Positions 28,421 through 37,091 of a stretch of 64,000 bases of DNA are shown here, piece after piece. A program made the position numbers and the translations under genes. The stretch is from contig NZ_CP090446.1 of NCBI RefSeq assembly GCF_021442025.1, forward strand, positions 1,984,001-2,048,000, read 5' to 3'. The notes below the pieces were generated by a model. It did not search any database. It was not told the origin of the DNA and was given only the letters and a program-made list of their open reading frames with translations. The stretch comes from Sphingobacterium sp. SRCM116780. Lineage in GTDB: Bacteria > Bacteroidota > Bacteroidia > Sphingobacteriales > Sphingobacteriaceae. How positions within the stretch are numbered: the stretch's first letter is position 1; every line of letters begins with the position of its first letter.

Positions 28421-29482
28421 TTGAATACAGTAAATACAGCATTATATCCTAAAGATTTAGGATATACATTTCCTGCAGAATGGGAAAAACATGAAGCAAC
28501 CTGGTTATCTTGGCCACATAAGAATGAATCATGGCCAGACCGCATCCACTTGATATTTCCTGCTTATGCCCAATTCATTGCTGAATTGACAAAAGGCGAA
28601 AAAGTAAGGATTAATGTTAAAAACGAAGAGATGAAGGCATTTGCCTTATCCTACATTGAGCAAACAGATGCTGATTTAAATCAAGTGGAATTCTTTTTTC
28701 ATGAAACCAATGATGCTTGGTGTCGTGACCATGGACCTGCTTTCCTAATCAATCGTCAACAGCCTGATCATAAAAAAGTAATTGTCGATTGGGGTTTTAA
28801 TGCTTGGGGAGGAAAATATCCACCCTTTGAAAATGACGATGTTATCCCAACAAAAATAGCAAAAGCATTTAATCTACCTGTCTTCTACCCTGGAATTATT
28901 ATGGAAGGTGGTTCCGTAGAATTTAATGGTGCTGGAGCTTTATTAACTTCCAAATCCTGTTTATTAAATGAGAATCGGAATCCTGAACATACACAAGAAC
29001 AAATTGAAGAATACCTAAAAAATTACTACGGTGTTTCACAAATATTGTGGGTAGAGGATGGAATTGTTGGTGATGATACAGATGGACATGTTGATGACAC
29101 CATTCGATTTATCAATGAAGATACCGTTTTGACAGTTATTGAAGACCATATAGAAGACGATAATTACGAATTGTTGCAAACGAATTTACGTCAATTGCAA
29201 GAAATGAAACTTGAAGATGGACGTTCCTTAAATATCATCACATTACCGATGCCAGATGGCGTTTACTGTGAAGGAGAACGTTTACCTGCATCTTATGCAA
29301 ATTTTTACATTGCCAATAAATCCGTGATTGTCCCGACCTATCGTTGTGCTAAAGATACAATTGCATTAGATATTATTCAAAAATGTTTTCCTGATCGAAA
29401 GGTTGTAGGTATTGATTCCACAGATATTATTTGGGGGCTGGGCAGTTTTCATTGTTTAAGTCAACAAGAACCTGCTATTTAA
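28421..29482 (+). CDS. aguA: Agmatine deiminase (TTG start)
   Basis: A 353-residue peptidyl-arginine-deiminase-type enzyme converting agmatine to N-carbamoylputrescine. DLGYTFPAEWEKHEATWLSWPHKNESW at the N-terminus is family-typical; FFHETNDAWCRDHGPAF, VDDTIRFI and the C-terminal LGSFHCLSQQEPA with the catalytic Cys are present. The frame is closed by the beta-lactamase stop just upstream and the next in-frame ATG is about 70 codons inside, so TTG at 28421 is the only reasonable start. Operon with aguB and the beta-lactamase; a terminator follows. Confidence 0.93.
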   Translation: MNTVNTALYPKDLGYTFPAEWEKHEATWLSWPHKNESWPDRIHLIFPAYAQFIAELTKGEKVRINVKNEEMKAFALSYIEQTDADLNQVEFFFHETNDAWCRDHGPAFLINRQQPDHKKVIVDWGFNAWGGKYPPFENDDVIPTKIAKAFNLPVFYPGIIMEGGSVEFNGAGALLTSKSCLLNENRNPEHTQEQIEEYLKNYYGVSQILWVEDGIVGDDTDGHVDDTIRFINEDTVLTVIEDHIEDDNYELLQTNLRQLQEMKLEDGRSLNIITLPMPDGVYCEGERLPASYANFYIANKSVIVPTYRCAKDTIALDIIQKCFPDRKVVGIDSTDIIWGLGSFHCLSQQEPAI

Positions 29483-29570
29483 ATAGGACGTAACTTTTGG
29501 TAGGTCACATAAAGATATCCAAACTTTAGAAAAACAAACAGCGCTATAGGAGCTGATTTAAACAAAATAA

Positions 29571-29601
29571 GAAAGGTCCAGTGCTTTACACTGGACCTTT
29601 C
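29571..29601. terminator. Bidirectional terminator, aguA and TPR gene
   Basis: Arms GAAAGGTCCAGTG (29571-29583) and CACTGGACCTTTC (29589-29601), loop CTTTA, between convergent genes; the TPR gene's stop starts at 29604. Confidence 0.8.
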
Positions 29602-30828
29602 TTATTCATATTCTTCTTCTAATTCTTCAAATTTTTTCAAGTCTTCCTCTGCCCCAGCACGGTCTCCTAAATTTTCTTTTACAGCAGCACGATATTGATA
29701 CAAGTCCGAATAATAAGGATTTAATAGTATTGCCTCATTATAATCACCTAAAGCATCCTCCCATCGCTCTAATCGCTCAAAAAGATCTGCACGCAACGTG
29801 TAGGGATAAAAATCATCTTTTAACAAGTTGATGAGTGTAGAGTAGTCGCGTATTGCATCCTCAAATTTCCCCATTCTTTCAAACAAAGAAGCTCGTTCTT
29901 CATAAATAGTTGATTGTGCAGGATTAATCAATTCTGCCTGTTGATAATCGGAAATCGCTTTCTGATCATCTTTTAGGCATTCCTGCAATTTTGCACGCAG
30001 TACGTAAGCAGGAACACAATTACGATCAATTTCGATAGCTTGGTTACAATCATGTATAGCGGCAATATAAATCGTTAATTTCGTATAGATAGCTGCTCTA
30101 TAAACATATAATTCCGGATTGTCCCCTACTATTTCCAATCCTTTATGATACAAACGTAACGCTGCCTGATAGTCATAGATATGCACATATTCCAAAGCCA
30201 ATTTTACCATAATCTCCAGATTATCTGTATCATGTTGCAAAGAAGTTTCTAGTTCCTGAATCTCGGTGTGTTCGCGTTTTAACTCTGTCAAAAACGGTAA
30301 ATGTTCTTGCCATTCTAATAAACTATGGTAATTAAAATCAAGCCGTTTTGCGATTTGATAATCGTAAAAAGCACCCTCATCGTCTTCCAAAGCTCGATTA
30401 ATGACACAGCGACAAGCATAAAAATATGGTTCCTTTGGAAAATGATCGATTGCCTCCGTATAAACATGTAAAGCCTGTTCAAAATTTTCATTTAGAAAAT
30501 AATATAAAGCCAAATAGCTATAGCCCAAAGCCGAAGCATGAAATCGCTGTGCTTCCAACAAATGATGTTCTGTATTTGGATCATCCAGTTTAATTCCTGC
30601 AATACCTTTTAACAAGACTAGTGTAGCGGGATCTACTCCTACCCGTGTCTCTAAGTCTTTTAAAGCTTCTTGATATCCAATTTTAAACGTAGGTTTAAAA
30701 TCAAGTAACTCTTTGATTGGAAAATAAGCGTAGTGAGCCAACAAAATCGTGGATGATGCATCTAAATCAAAGTCAATCTCAGCTTGATGTCTAAATAATT
30801 TTTGAAGAATATTTTGGATATTTTGCAT
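29602..30828 (-). CDS. TPR-repeat protein
   Basis: About 408 residues; ATG at 30828 (MQNIQNILQKLF) is preferred to an upstream in-frame ATG at 30855. From about residue 95 on it is made of degenerate tetratricopeptide repeats: ALGYSYLALYYFLNENFEQALHVYTEAIDHFP, then NLEIMVKLALEYVHIYDYQAALRLYHKGLEIVG and several others with the A8/Y/A20/P32 pattern, ending in a Glu-rich helix. No signal peptide, so probably cytoplasmic, acting as a protein scaffold. Stands alone, convergent with aguA. Partner unknown. Confidence 0.8.
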   Translation of the reverse strand: MQNIQNILQKLFRHQAEIDFDLDASSTILLAHYAYFPIKELLDFKPTFKIGYQEALKDLETRVGVDPATLVLLKGIAGIKLDDPNTEHHLLEAQRFHASALGYSYLALYYFLNENFEQALHVYTEAIDHFPKEPYFYACRCVINRALEDDEGAFYDYQIAKRLDFNYHSLLEWQEHLPFLTELKREHTEIQELETSLQHDTDNLEIMVKLALEYVHIYDYQAALRLYHKGLEIVGDNPELYVYRAAIYTKLTIYIAAIHDCNQAIEIDRNCVPAYVLRAKLQECLKDDQKAISDYQQAELINPAQSTIYEERASLFERMGKFEDAIRDYSTLINLLKDDFYPYTLRADLFERLERWEDALGDYNEAILLNPYYSDLYQYRAAVKENLGDRAGAEEDLKKFEELEEEYE

Positions 30829-30965
30829 ACACAAAGGTACGAGGATGCACTTCAAAACAAAATATATTCGACCTTAAAAGAAATGAAGATACAAACACAA
30901 GCTATTTAAGCAGAAGCTATCATAAAAGATAAAGTCCAGACTACTTCATGAAAGCCGATTACGAA

Positions 30966-31590
30966 TTAATTCATATAAAAATTAAGAACTATCCCCGATC
31001 CCTTCTCTTTTAAATCCTGAAATGTAAATCCCTCTTTGATGATATTTGTCTCTTCCGTACTTGTATCTTGGATAGCATAATATATTCCTTCAGGGCTATG
31101 CTCCTTCCGTTCTTCATGGTACCATTTATTTGCAACAATAGCCTGATAGTCTTTTCCATACTCTGGTCCAAAGAAAGTATGCGCCACCCAAACCAGCCGA
31201 TTGATCTCGATAATTTATAGCAGTCTTCAAATAAGCATCGTAACTATAATGATCACAGCCTCCTATACTCAATTCCAACTGATCGTCATTATCCAGATAA
31301 ACAGATGCACGAGTATGGTCTTTATTCCAATTTATTTTAAGCCCTTTATTAAAAGCAAAGATTGCTTTTTCAGTATCTCCTTTTATATCATTAGAAAAGA
31401 CGCAACCAGCTGTATCCATTACAATTTCTTTACTTGTATCCTTCACAACCAACGCCCGAACCAAAGTATCTTTGCTACTGGTTTCAACTTTAGTTGCATT
31501 TTTTTCAGCTATTCCCGTGCAACTAAAAAATAAACAGGCGAAACAACCAAATACGCTATATACGTTTATTTTAAAAATTTGCATCATCAT
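30966..31590 (-). pseudogene. Frameshifted lipoprotein-like gene
   Basis: Two overlapping minus-strand frames make one broken protein. The upstream part (31590-31126) begins with a lipoprotein signal, with Cys in FFSCTG as the lipobox, then a Thr/Ser/Lys linker and IFAFNKGLKINWNKDHTRASVYLDNDDQLELSIGGCDHYSYDA. The downstream part (in-frame near 31187-30966) reads HTFFGPEYGKDYQAIVANKWYHEER. Readable protein passes from one frame to the other near 31185-31215 (through NRLVWVAHTF in the second frame), so one base is inserted or deleted there. It could be a true pseudogene or a sequence error; I recognise no family. Confidence 0.7.
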
Positions 31591-31740
31591 TTTAGCTACT
31601 CTTTTTCAATTACCTATTGTACTAATTTAAAACAAAACGACCAGATATGCTATGCAACATTAAAATTTTATTGATCATTCTTTCTCTACAATAAAATACG
31701 AATTACCAATATGAAAACAAAAACAACGCAACAAAAAAAA

Positions 31741-31768
31741 GCTTAAACTCACAACAATGAGTTTAAGC
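31741..31768 (-). terminator. Terminator of lysA
   Basis: Arms GCTTAAACTCA (31741-31751) and TGAGTTTAAGC (31758-31768), with T-run on the minus strand. It follows the lysA stop by 26 bases. Confidence 0.75.
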
Positions 31769-31793
31769 CTTTTTTCTAGTTTAAAGCAATCCC

Positions 31794-32957
31794 TTACGCT
31801 AAATCATCGCTATAAACATAGCGAATTTCTTCCCTAAGATTATAACGAGAAGCCATCACTTCACCATATGCACCTGCTGTACGAATAGCGATAAGATCTC
31901 CTCTTTGAGATAGCGGTAAGCTAACTTCTTTACCAAAACAATCTGAGCTTTCACAGATTGGACCTACGACATCGTAATTAACCAATTCTGTTGCAGCAGC
32001 ATCTCCTAGTTTTTCAATTTTATGAAAAGCTTGGTAAAGTGCTGGTCGCATTAATTCGGTCATCCCTGCATCTAAAATTAAAAAATTCTTTTTTAATCCA
32101 TTCTTTACATAAAGAACTTTGCTAATGAGTGAACCACACTGTGCAACCAATGCTCTTCCCAATTCAAAATGAACTTCTTGCTGTGGGTTTCTTTCTAAGA
32201 ATTTATCAAAAATATCGAAATAAGCTTCAAAATCTGGTATTGCTTTCGCATCAGGGTGATGATAATCAACGCCTAGACCTCCTCCAACATTCAAAACTTT
32301 GATCGTAACTCCATGCTCTTCAAACCAATTCTTCCACTCATTAACTTTCACACACAGGCTTTTGAAAACATTCATATCCGTTATCTGAGAACCAATATGA
32401 AAGTGCAAACCTATTAATTCAATATTTTCGCATTTCCGAATAATAGCAGCAGCCTTTTCTAATTCCGCATTTGTTACGCCAAATTTATTTTCATCCAACC
32501 CAGTCGTGATATAATGATGGGTATGTGCATCTACATTTGGATTAATACGTAAGGCCACCTTAGCTTTACGCCCCTGTTCTGCAGCCAGCTCATTAATCAC
32601 TTCAAGTTCTTGAATAGATTCCACATTAAAGGCAAAGATATCATGTGATAAAGCTGATTTAATTTCTTTATCCGACTTACCAACACCTGCAAAAGTGATC
32701 ATCTTGGCAGCAAATCCAGCATCGATAGCGCGTTGCACCTCATTTCCACTGACACAATCTCCTCCAAAGCCTTTACTTTGAATCATCGATAGCAAACGAC
32801 TATTGAAATTTGACTTCAACGCAAAATGAACGTGAAAACCTCTTTTATTCGATGCCACATAAGCTGCATCCAATGTCTCTTCGAGGACTTTCATATCATA
32901 ATAATAAAATGGTGTTTCTTTTCCTACGAAACGATCACCTATATTTTCCTTCATCAT
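31794..32957 (-). CDS. lysA: Diaminopimelate decarboxylase
   Basis: A 387-residue PLP enzyme forming lysine from meso-diaminopimelate. HVHFALKSNFNSRLL carries the PLP lysine; HFHIGSQI, NVGGGLGVDY and GPICESSDCFGKEVSLP (with the active-site Cys) are present. ATG at 32957 gives MMKENIGDRFVGKETPFYYYD; a TTG at 32972, 5 codons upstream, touches the lysC stop and is less likely. The gene starts 15 bases after lysC, so the two aspartate-family genes form one transcript. Confidence 0.94.
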   Translation of the reverse strand: MMKENIGDRFVGKETPFYYYDMKVLEETLDAAYVASNKRGFHVHFALKSNFNSRLLSMIQSKGFGGDCVSGNEVQRAIDAGFAAKMITFAGVGKSDKEIKSALSHDIFAFNVESIQELEVINELAAEQGRKAKVALRINPNVDAHTHHYITTGLDENKFGVTNAELEKAAAIIRKCENIELIGLHFHIGSQITDMNVFKSLCVKVNEWKNWFEEHGVTIKVLNVGGGLGVDYHHPDAKAIPDFEAYFDIFDKFLERNPQQEVHFELGRALVAQCGSLISKVLYVKNGLKKNFLILDAGMTELMRPALYQAFHKIEKLGDAAATELVNYDVVGPICESSDCFGKEVSLPLSQRGDLIAIRTAGAYGEVMASRYNLREEIRYVYSDDLA

Positions 32958-32972
32958 CTTATCAAAATTCAA

Positions 32973-34286
32973 TTAAAATAAACGGTTATGTAATGACTTC
33001 AGTGCTTCTATTTTATGATCAGAATTTAATAAAATAGATATATTATAATTTGAACCACCATAAGAAATCATACGAATAGGCAAATGTTTTACTGCATCCA
33101 ATACACGTGCAGCATACCCATGTGTGTTCATACCAAAATCACCAACCACACACACAATGGTTTGATGCTCATCAACAGCAACTGTTCCAAAATCTTCCAC
33201 TTCTGCAATGATATCTTTTAAGTTTGTTGTATCATCAATGGTCACCGAAACAGCAACTTCAGATGTTGTGATCATATCAATTGGCGTTTTATAACGTTCA
33301 AAGATTTCAAAAACCTTACGCAGGAAACCATAAGCTAATAGCATACGTGAAGAATGAATATGAATAGCAGTAATACCATCTTTCGCCGCAATTGCACGAA
33401 TAATACCCTTTTGAGCCCCCTCTTTACTGATTAATGTTCCCTTTGCCTGTGGATCCATTGTATTCAATAGTCGGACAGGAACATTATATTTCTGAGCCGG
33501 AAAAACAGACTGTGGATGTAAAATCTTAGCACCGAAATAGGCTAATTCAGCTGCTTCATCAAAACTCAGATGAGCAATTGGAGTTGTATTTTTTATGATA
33601 CGTGGGTCGTTATTATGCATGCCATCAATATCTGTCCAAATTTGAACCTCTTCCGCACCAATAGCAGCACCAATTAATGATGCCGTATAATCAGATCCCC
33701 CACGACGTAAATTATCAATCTCCCCAAAAGAATTCCGACAAATAAAGCCTTGCGTAATAAACAATGTATTTTCAGGGTATTTAGCTAATATCGCTGATAA
33801 TTTCTCTCCGATATAACCAACTACAGGTTCATTATCTTCATCAATTTTCATGAAATCCAATGCAGGTAACAACACCGACGGAACATTGATTTCTTGTAAA
33901 TGAAAATGGAATAAAGCTGTTGAAATTAACTCTCCTTGTGCTAAAATAATTTTATCCTCAATAGAAGTAAAAAGTTCATTCGCGAAACCTTCAATAAAAT
34001 TGAAGTGAGAATCGATTAAACTTTTCCCGTTCTTATAGCCTTCTTCAGTTTTGAATAATTCTTTAATTAGGTCTTCGTACTTGTCTTTATGCTTCTTTAT
34101 TAAATCCTTTGCTAAGTCCTTCTTATCTGCTAAATAAGCTTGACCGATTTCTACTAAAGCATTTGTTGTCCCCGATACGGCTGACAACACAACAATTTGA
34201 CGCTCGGAAGGGTTTACGATGTCTAACAACCCTTTGATGCGCTCTGCACTACCGACAGATGTACCACCAAATTTTAAAATTTTCAT
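32973..34286 (-). CDS. lysC: Aspartate kinase
   Basis: A 437-residue monofunctional aspartate kinase. KFGGTSVGSAERI at residues 4-16 is the kinase signature, SDYTASLIGAAIGAEEVQIWTDIDG follows and two ACT domains end the protein (AIHIHSSRMLLAYGFLRKVFEIF, TIVCVVGDFGMNTHGYAARVL). ACT domains suggest feedback control by lysine or threonine. First gene of the lysC-lysA unit; its promoter must lie in the 300-base region 34287-34586 that it shares with an unrelated gene's 3' flank. Confidence 0.94.
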   Translation of the reverse strand: MKILKFGGTSVGSAERIKGLLDIVNPSERQIVVLSAVSGTTNALVEIGQAYLADKKDLAKDLIKKHKDKYEDLIKELFKTEEGYKNGKSLIDSHFNFIEGFANELFTSIEDKIILAQGELISTALFHFHLQEINVPSVLLPALDFMKIDEDNEPVVGYIGEKLSAILAKYPENTLFITQGFICRNSFGEIDNLRRGGSDYTASLIGAAIGAEEVQIWTDIDGMHNNDPRIIKNTTPIAHLSFDEAAELAYFGAKILHPQSVFPAQKYNVPVRLLNTMDPQAKGTLISKEGAQKGIIRAIAAKDGITAIHIHSSRMLLAYGFLRKVFEIFERYKTPIDMITTSEVAVSVTIDDTTNLKDIIAEVEDFGTVAVDEHQTIVCVVGDFGMNTHGYAARVLDAVKHLPIRMISYGGSNYNISILLNSDHKIEALKSLHNRLF

Positions 34287-34586
34287 ACTAAATTACATTA
34301 TATTTAAATTTTGCCGTGAATATAGGCATTTACTTAATTTTTTTTAAATAAAAAGATGATTAAAAAACGAAATTAAACAAAGTGATTAAAATCGTTATAA
34401 ACAATATTTTATAATAATGATACAACCGACTACAATCAGCAGTGCACCTCAATAATAGAACTAATTTTCATTTGAGTTTTGTTTGAAGTGCAATTGGTCA
34501 AAATGTCGCACAACGAGCAACGACTTGGCGATACAAAGATAGACGGGGTCTTTAGTTTTAGCATTTCATCTCGCTAAGTATCTATG
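34287..34586. other. Intergenic region upstream of lysC, containing one flanking repeat
   Basis: 300 bases without a gene. It includes a short repeat-like block at 34513-34546 that matches another at 36005-36045, on the far side of the ADP-ribosylglycohydrolase gene. The lysC promoter must lie here too, but I cannot place it. Confidence 0.5.
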
Positions 34587-36045
34587 TTAGTGGCGAGCAA
34601 ATTTTTTCGCAAACCGTTCTGCTAGATTTTCAATATCTTTTTTTCTTGCTAATTGTTGTAACCAACTTTTAGGAATATTATTAATTCCATATAATAGTCC
34701 TGCGAGTCCGCCTGTGACAGCTCCTGTTGTATCAGTATCTTCTCCTAGATTTACAGCTTTTAGAACAGCATCTTTATAATTATTTGTTGTAAGTAAACAC
34801 CAGATACTTGCTTCAATGGTATGAAGGACATAACCACTACTTTTTATATTAGCTTCTGTTTGTTCGTAAATGTTTGATTTTAGCAAACTGTCAAACCATG
34901 AAATTTCCGATTGGTTAATTGAAAGCGTAATCAAAAAATTCGTAATTTCTACTTTTAGATTTTGATAAATCTCAAATTTGTCTTTCTGCTCTATCAGTTG
35001 TTTGGCAAACTCAAGATAATAGAAACAAGCAATTACTGAACGAATATGTCCGTGTGTAATAGACGAAACTTGTTTTATTTTTTGGTATCGTTCATTCAAT
35101 GGTTTGTCTGAAATGTAAAATAATAATGGTAAAATTCTCATAAGAGAACCATTGCCATTTTCATATTCATCAAATCCCCCTGCTAGCTCTGGAATTTCTC
35201 CTTTTTTTAGTCTGTAAATAGCTTGACTTGTAGCAATTCCTATATCAAAAACAATTCCTCTTGGTGTCCAATAACCTTCATAAGCCCATTTTATAAAGTT
35301 TTGTCCTATTTCATGAAGGTCAAATCCATTCGTCAATGCTTCAGCGAGACAGAAAGTCAATGAGCTGTCATCTGACCAAGTTCCAGGAAGTAAATTGTAT
35401 GTTCCAAAGCCAATCATATCAGTAACTTTGTTCCTGCTTATTGTTTCTCTGCTTTTAAACTCAACAGGCACTCCTAATGCGTCCCCCACAGCGACACCAA
35501 AAAGTGCTGACCTTACTACATCTATATTTATTTTTTGATTTGAACGATTTTTCAATGCTTTAATAATTTTCAACATCACTCCGCTTTCAAAACAAGACGC
35601 CATAAATCCTTCACTAAATCTATCTGCTCTAATAATTAAAGTAAATAGTTTACATAGTGTAATGGTGTCCAGTTTTAAATAATCAAATTCTTTGTCATTT
35701 AAAATAGTTTTACCCGCTATCCAAGAAGTCCAATCAAATATTGGTACAAGGTTTAACGTATTAATAATTTCAAACGTTTTGTCTACTAATTCAGATGATG
35801 CCCAATATGGAAATGAATAAGAACCATTTTTAAGTTTTTCAGAATCTTTAGGTTCTCTAAATTTTTGATTTTTTTCAATTTGAGGAATTAATTCAAAAAG
35901 TTTATTCCAATCGTGGAATGATAAAGTATTTAAATGTTGCTCAAAATTTTCTAATTCAATCATCAAGTTTATTATTTTCTAGTTTATTAGTTTTCTTGCC
36001 ATTAACGAGCAACGGATTGACGATAGTGAGGACAAAGATGAACGG
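34513..36045. repeat. Imperfect direct repeats flanking the ADP-ribosylglycohydrolase gene
   Basis: ACGAGCAACGACTTGGCGAT followed by ACAAAGATAGACGG at 34513-34546 resembles ACGAGCAACGGATTGACGAT followed by GACAAAGATGAACGG at about 36005-36045, the second with a small insertion. They bracket the gene at 34587-35963. The similarity is visible by eye over about 34 bases, and the copies are in the same orientation. Confidence 0.55.
34587..35963 (-). CDS. ADP-ribosylglycohydrolase family protein with N-terminal DUF6508-like domain
   Basis: A 458-residue protein starting at ATG 35963; an upstream TTG adds only one residue. Residues 1-135 resemble DUF6508-type domains (WNKLFELIPQIE, FDWTSWIAG, WASSELVDKTFEI). 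Residues about 145-455 are the DraG/ARH fold: ALFGVAVGDALGVPVEF, TWSDDSSLTFCLAEAL with D198-D199, and GEDTDTTGAVTGGLAGLLYG with D409 and D411. The acidic residues match the magnesium sites that let these enzymes hydrolyse ADP-ribose bonds on proteins or nucleic acids. It lies between lysC and serA without operon context, and is bracketed by imperfect repeats. Target unknown. Confidence 0.8.
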   Translation of the reverse strand: MIELENFEQHLNTLSFHDWNKLFELIPQIEKNQKFREPKDSEKLKNGSYSFPYWASSELVDKTFEIINTLNLVPIFDWTSWIAGKTILNDKEFDYLKLDTITLCKLFTLIIRADRFSEGFMASCFESGVMLKIIKALKNRSNQKINIDVVRSALFGVAVGDALGVPVEFKSRETISRNKVTDMIGFGTYNLLPGTWSDDSSLTFCLAEALTNGFDLHEIGQNFIKWAYEGYWTPRGIVFDIGIATSQAIYRLKKGEIPELAGGFDEYENGNGSLMRILPLLFYISDKPLNERYQKIKQVSSITHGHIRSVIACFYYLEFAKQLIEQKDKFEIYQNLKVEITNFLITLSINQSEISWFDSLLKSNIYEQTEANIKSSGYVLHTIEASIWCLLTTNNYKDAVLKAVNLGEDTDTTGAVTGGLAGLLYGINNIPKSWLQQLARKKDIENLAERFAKKFARH

Positions 36046-36072
36046 CTAACTTTTGACTTTTTGCATAAAAAA

Positions 36073-36104
36073 GCGGCACAAATACAATTAAGTTTTTGTG
36101 CCGC
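36073..36104 (-). terminator. Terminator of the serC-serA unit
   Basis: Arms GCGGCACAAA (36073-36082) and TTTGTGCCGC (36095-36104), T-run on the minus strand; it follows the serA stop. Confidence 0.75.
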
Positions 36105-36130
36105 AAATATAAATATTTTCTTGCGGATGA

Positions 36131-37078
36131 CTACTTCTTCAGATTCTCAATAATCAACTGAGCCAATTCTTCGCCAATGCGTTCTTGTGCTTCATTTGTT
36201 GCTGCTCCAATATGTGGAGTTAAAGAAATTTTCGGATGTTTCAAGATTTCAGTTCTTGGTGTTGGCTCATTATCGAATACATCTAAGCCAGCAAAAGCAA
36301 CTTTTCCTGCATTTAACGCTTCAATTAACGCCAATTCATCAATTACACCACCACGTGATGCATTTACCAAACCAACTTGATCTTTCAATAAAGCAAACTC
36401 TGCTTGACCAATAGCTGGTTTATCTAAAAATGGAACATGTAACGTAATGAAATCTGAAGTTTTCAATAACTCTTCCATTTCGATTTGTTGAACAGGAAGT
36501 TCAACCTCGATACCTTGTGTCAAATTTAGTATTAAGGTTTTTGGTCCTTCAAATAAATCATAGTACACGACATCCATGCCCAATCCCAGACCAATTTTCG
36601 CTGTTTCACGACCAATACGTCCAAAGCCAACAACACCTAACGTCTTACCTCTTAGCTCTACTCCACCAGCATATGCTTTTTTCAAAGAGCCAAATTTAGT
36701 ATCACCAGAAACTGGCATTTGACGATTAGCATCATATAGGAAACGTACGCCATTTAAAAGATGAGCAAACACAAGCTCAGCAACAGACAATGAAGAGGCT
36801 GCAGGTGTATTGACTACAGCTATACCTTTTGAACGCGCATAGTCCACATCAATATTATCCATACCCACTCCACCACGACCAATAACTTTCAAATTAGGGC
36901 AAACATCAATTAAAGCCTGTCTAACTTGCGTAGCACTACGTACTGTAATCGCATCGTATTGTTGTAATTTTTCCGCCAATTCTGCTTGCGGTATATGATT
37001 TGTGTCTACCTCAAATCCAGCATTTTCCAATATTTTTTTTCCTATTGGATCAATACCATCATTTGCTAATATTCTCAT
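36131..37078 (-). CDS. serA: D-3-phosphoglycerate dehydrogenase (short form)
   Basis: A 315-residue 2-hydroxyacid dehydrogenase oxidising 3-phosphoglycerate in serine synthesis. ATG at 37078 (MRILANDGIDPIGKKIL) is chosen; an in-frame ATG at 37111 overlaps serC. GVVGFGRIGRETAKIGL (Rossmann), NASRGGVIDE, the catalytic Arg/Glu/His set and LTPHIGAATNEAQ are present. There is no regulatory ACT or ASB domain, so it is not the classical serine-feedback form; short forms are common in Bacteroidetes. It follows serC by 13 bases, so the two consecutive steps share a transcript. Confidence 0.93.
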   Translation of the reverse strand: MRILANDGIDPIGKKILENAGFEVDTNHIPQAELAEKLQQYDAITVRSATQVRQALIDVCPNLKVIGRGGVGMDNIDVDYARSKGIAVVNTPAASSLSVAELVFAHLLNGVRFLYDANRQMPVSGDTKFGSLKKAYAGGVELRGKTLGVVGFGRIGRETAKIGLGLGMDVVYYDLFEGPKTLILNLTQGIEVELPVQQIEMEELLKTSDFITLHVPFLDKPAIGQAEFALLKDQVGLVNASRGGVIDELALIEALNAGKVAFAGLDVFDNEPTPRTEILKHPKISLTPHIGAATNEAQERIGEELAQLIIENLKK

Positions 37079-37091
37079 TATTTGTCTCTGA

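Noticed and set aside
30966..31590. Programmed ribosomal frameshift
   Set aside because: I find no slippery heptamer or stable downstream hairpin at the transition point, so a broken gene or sequence error is more likely.
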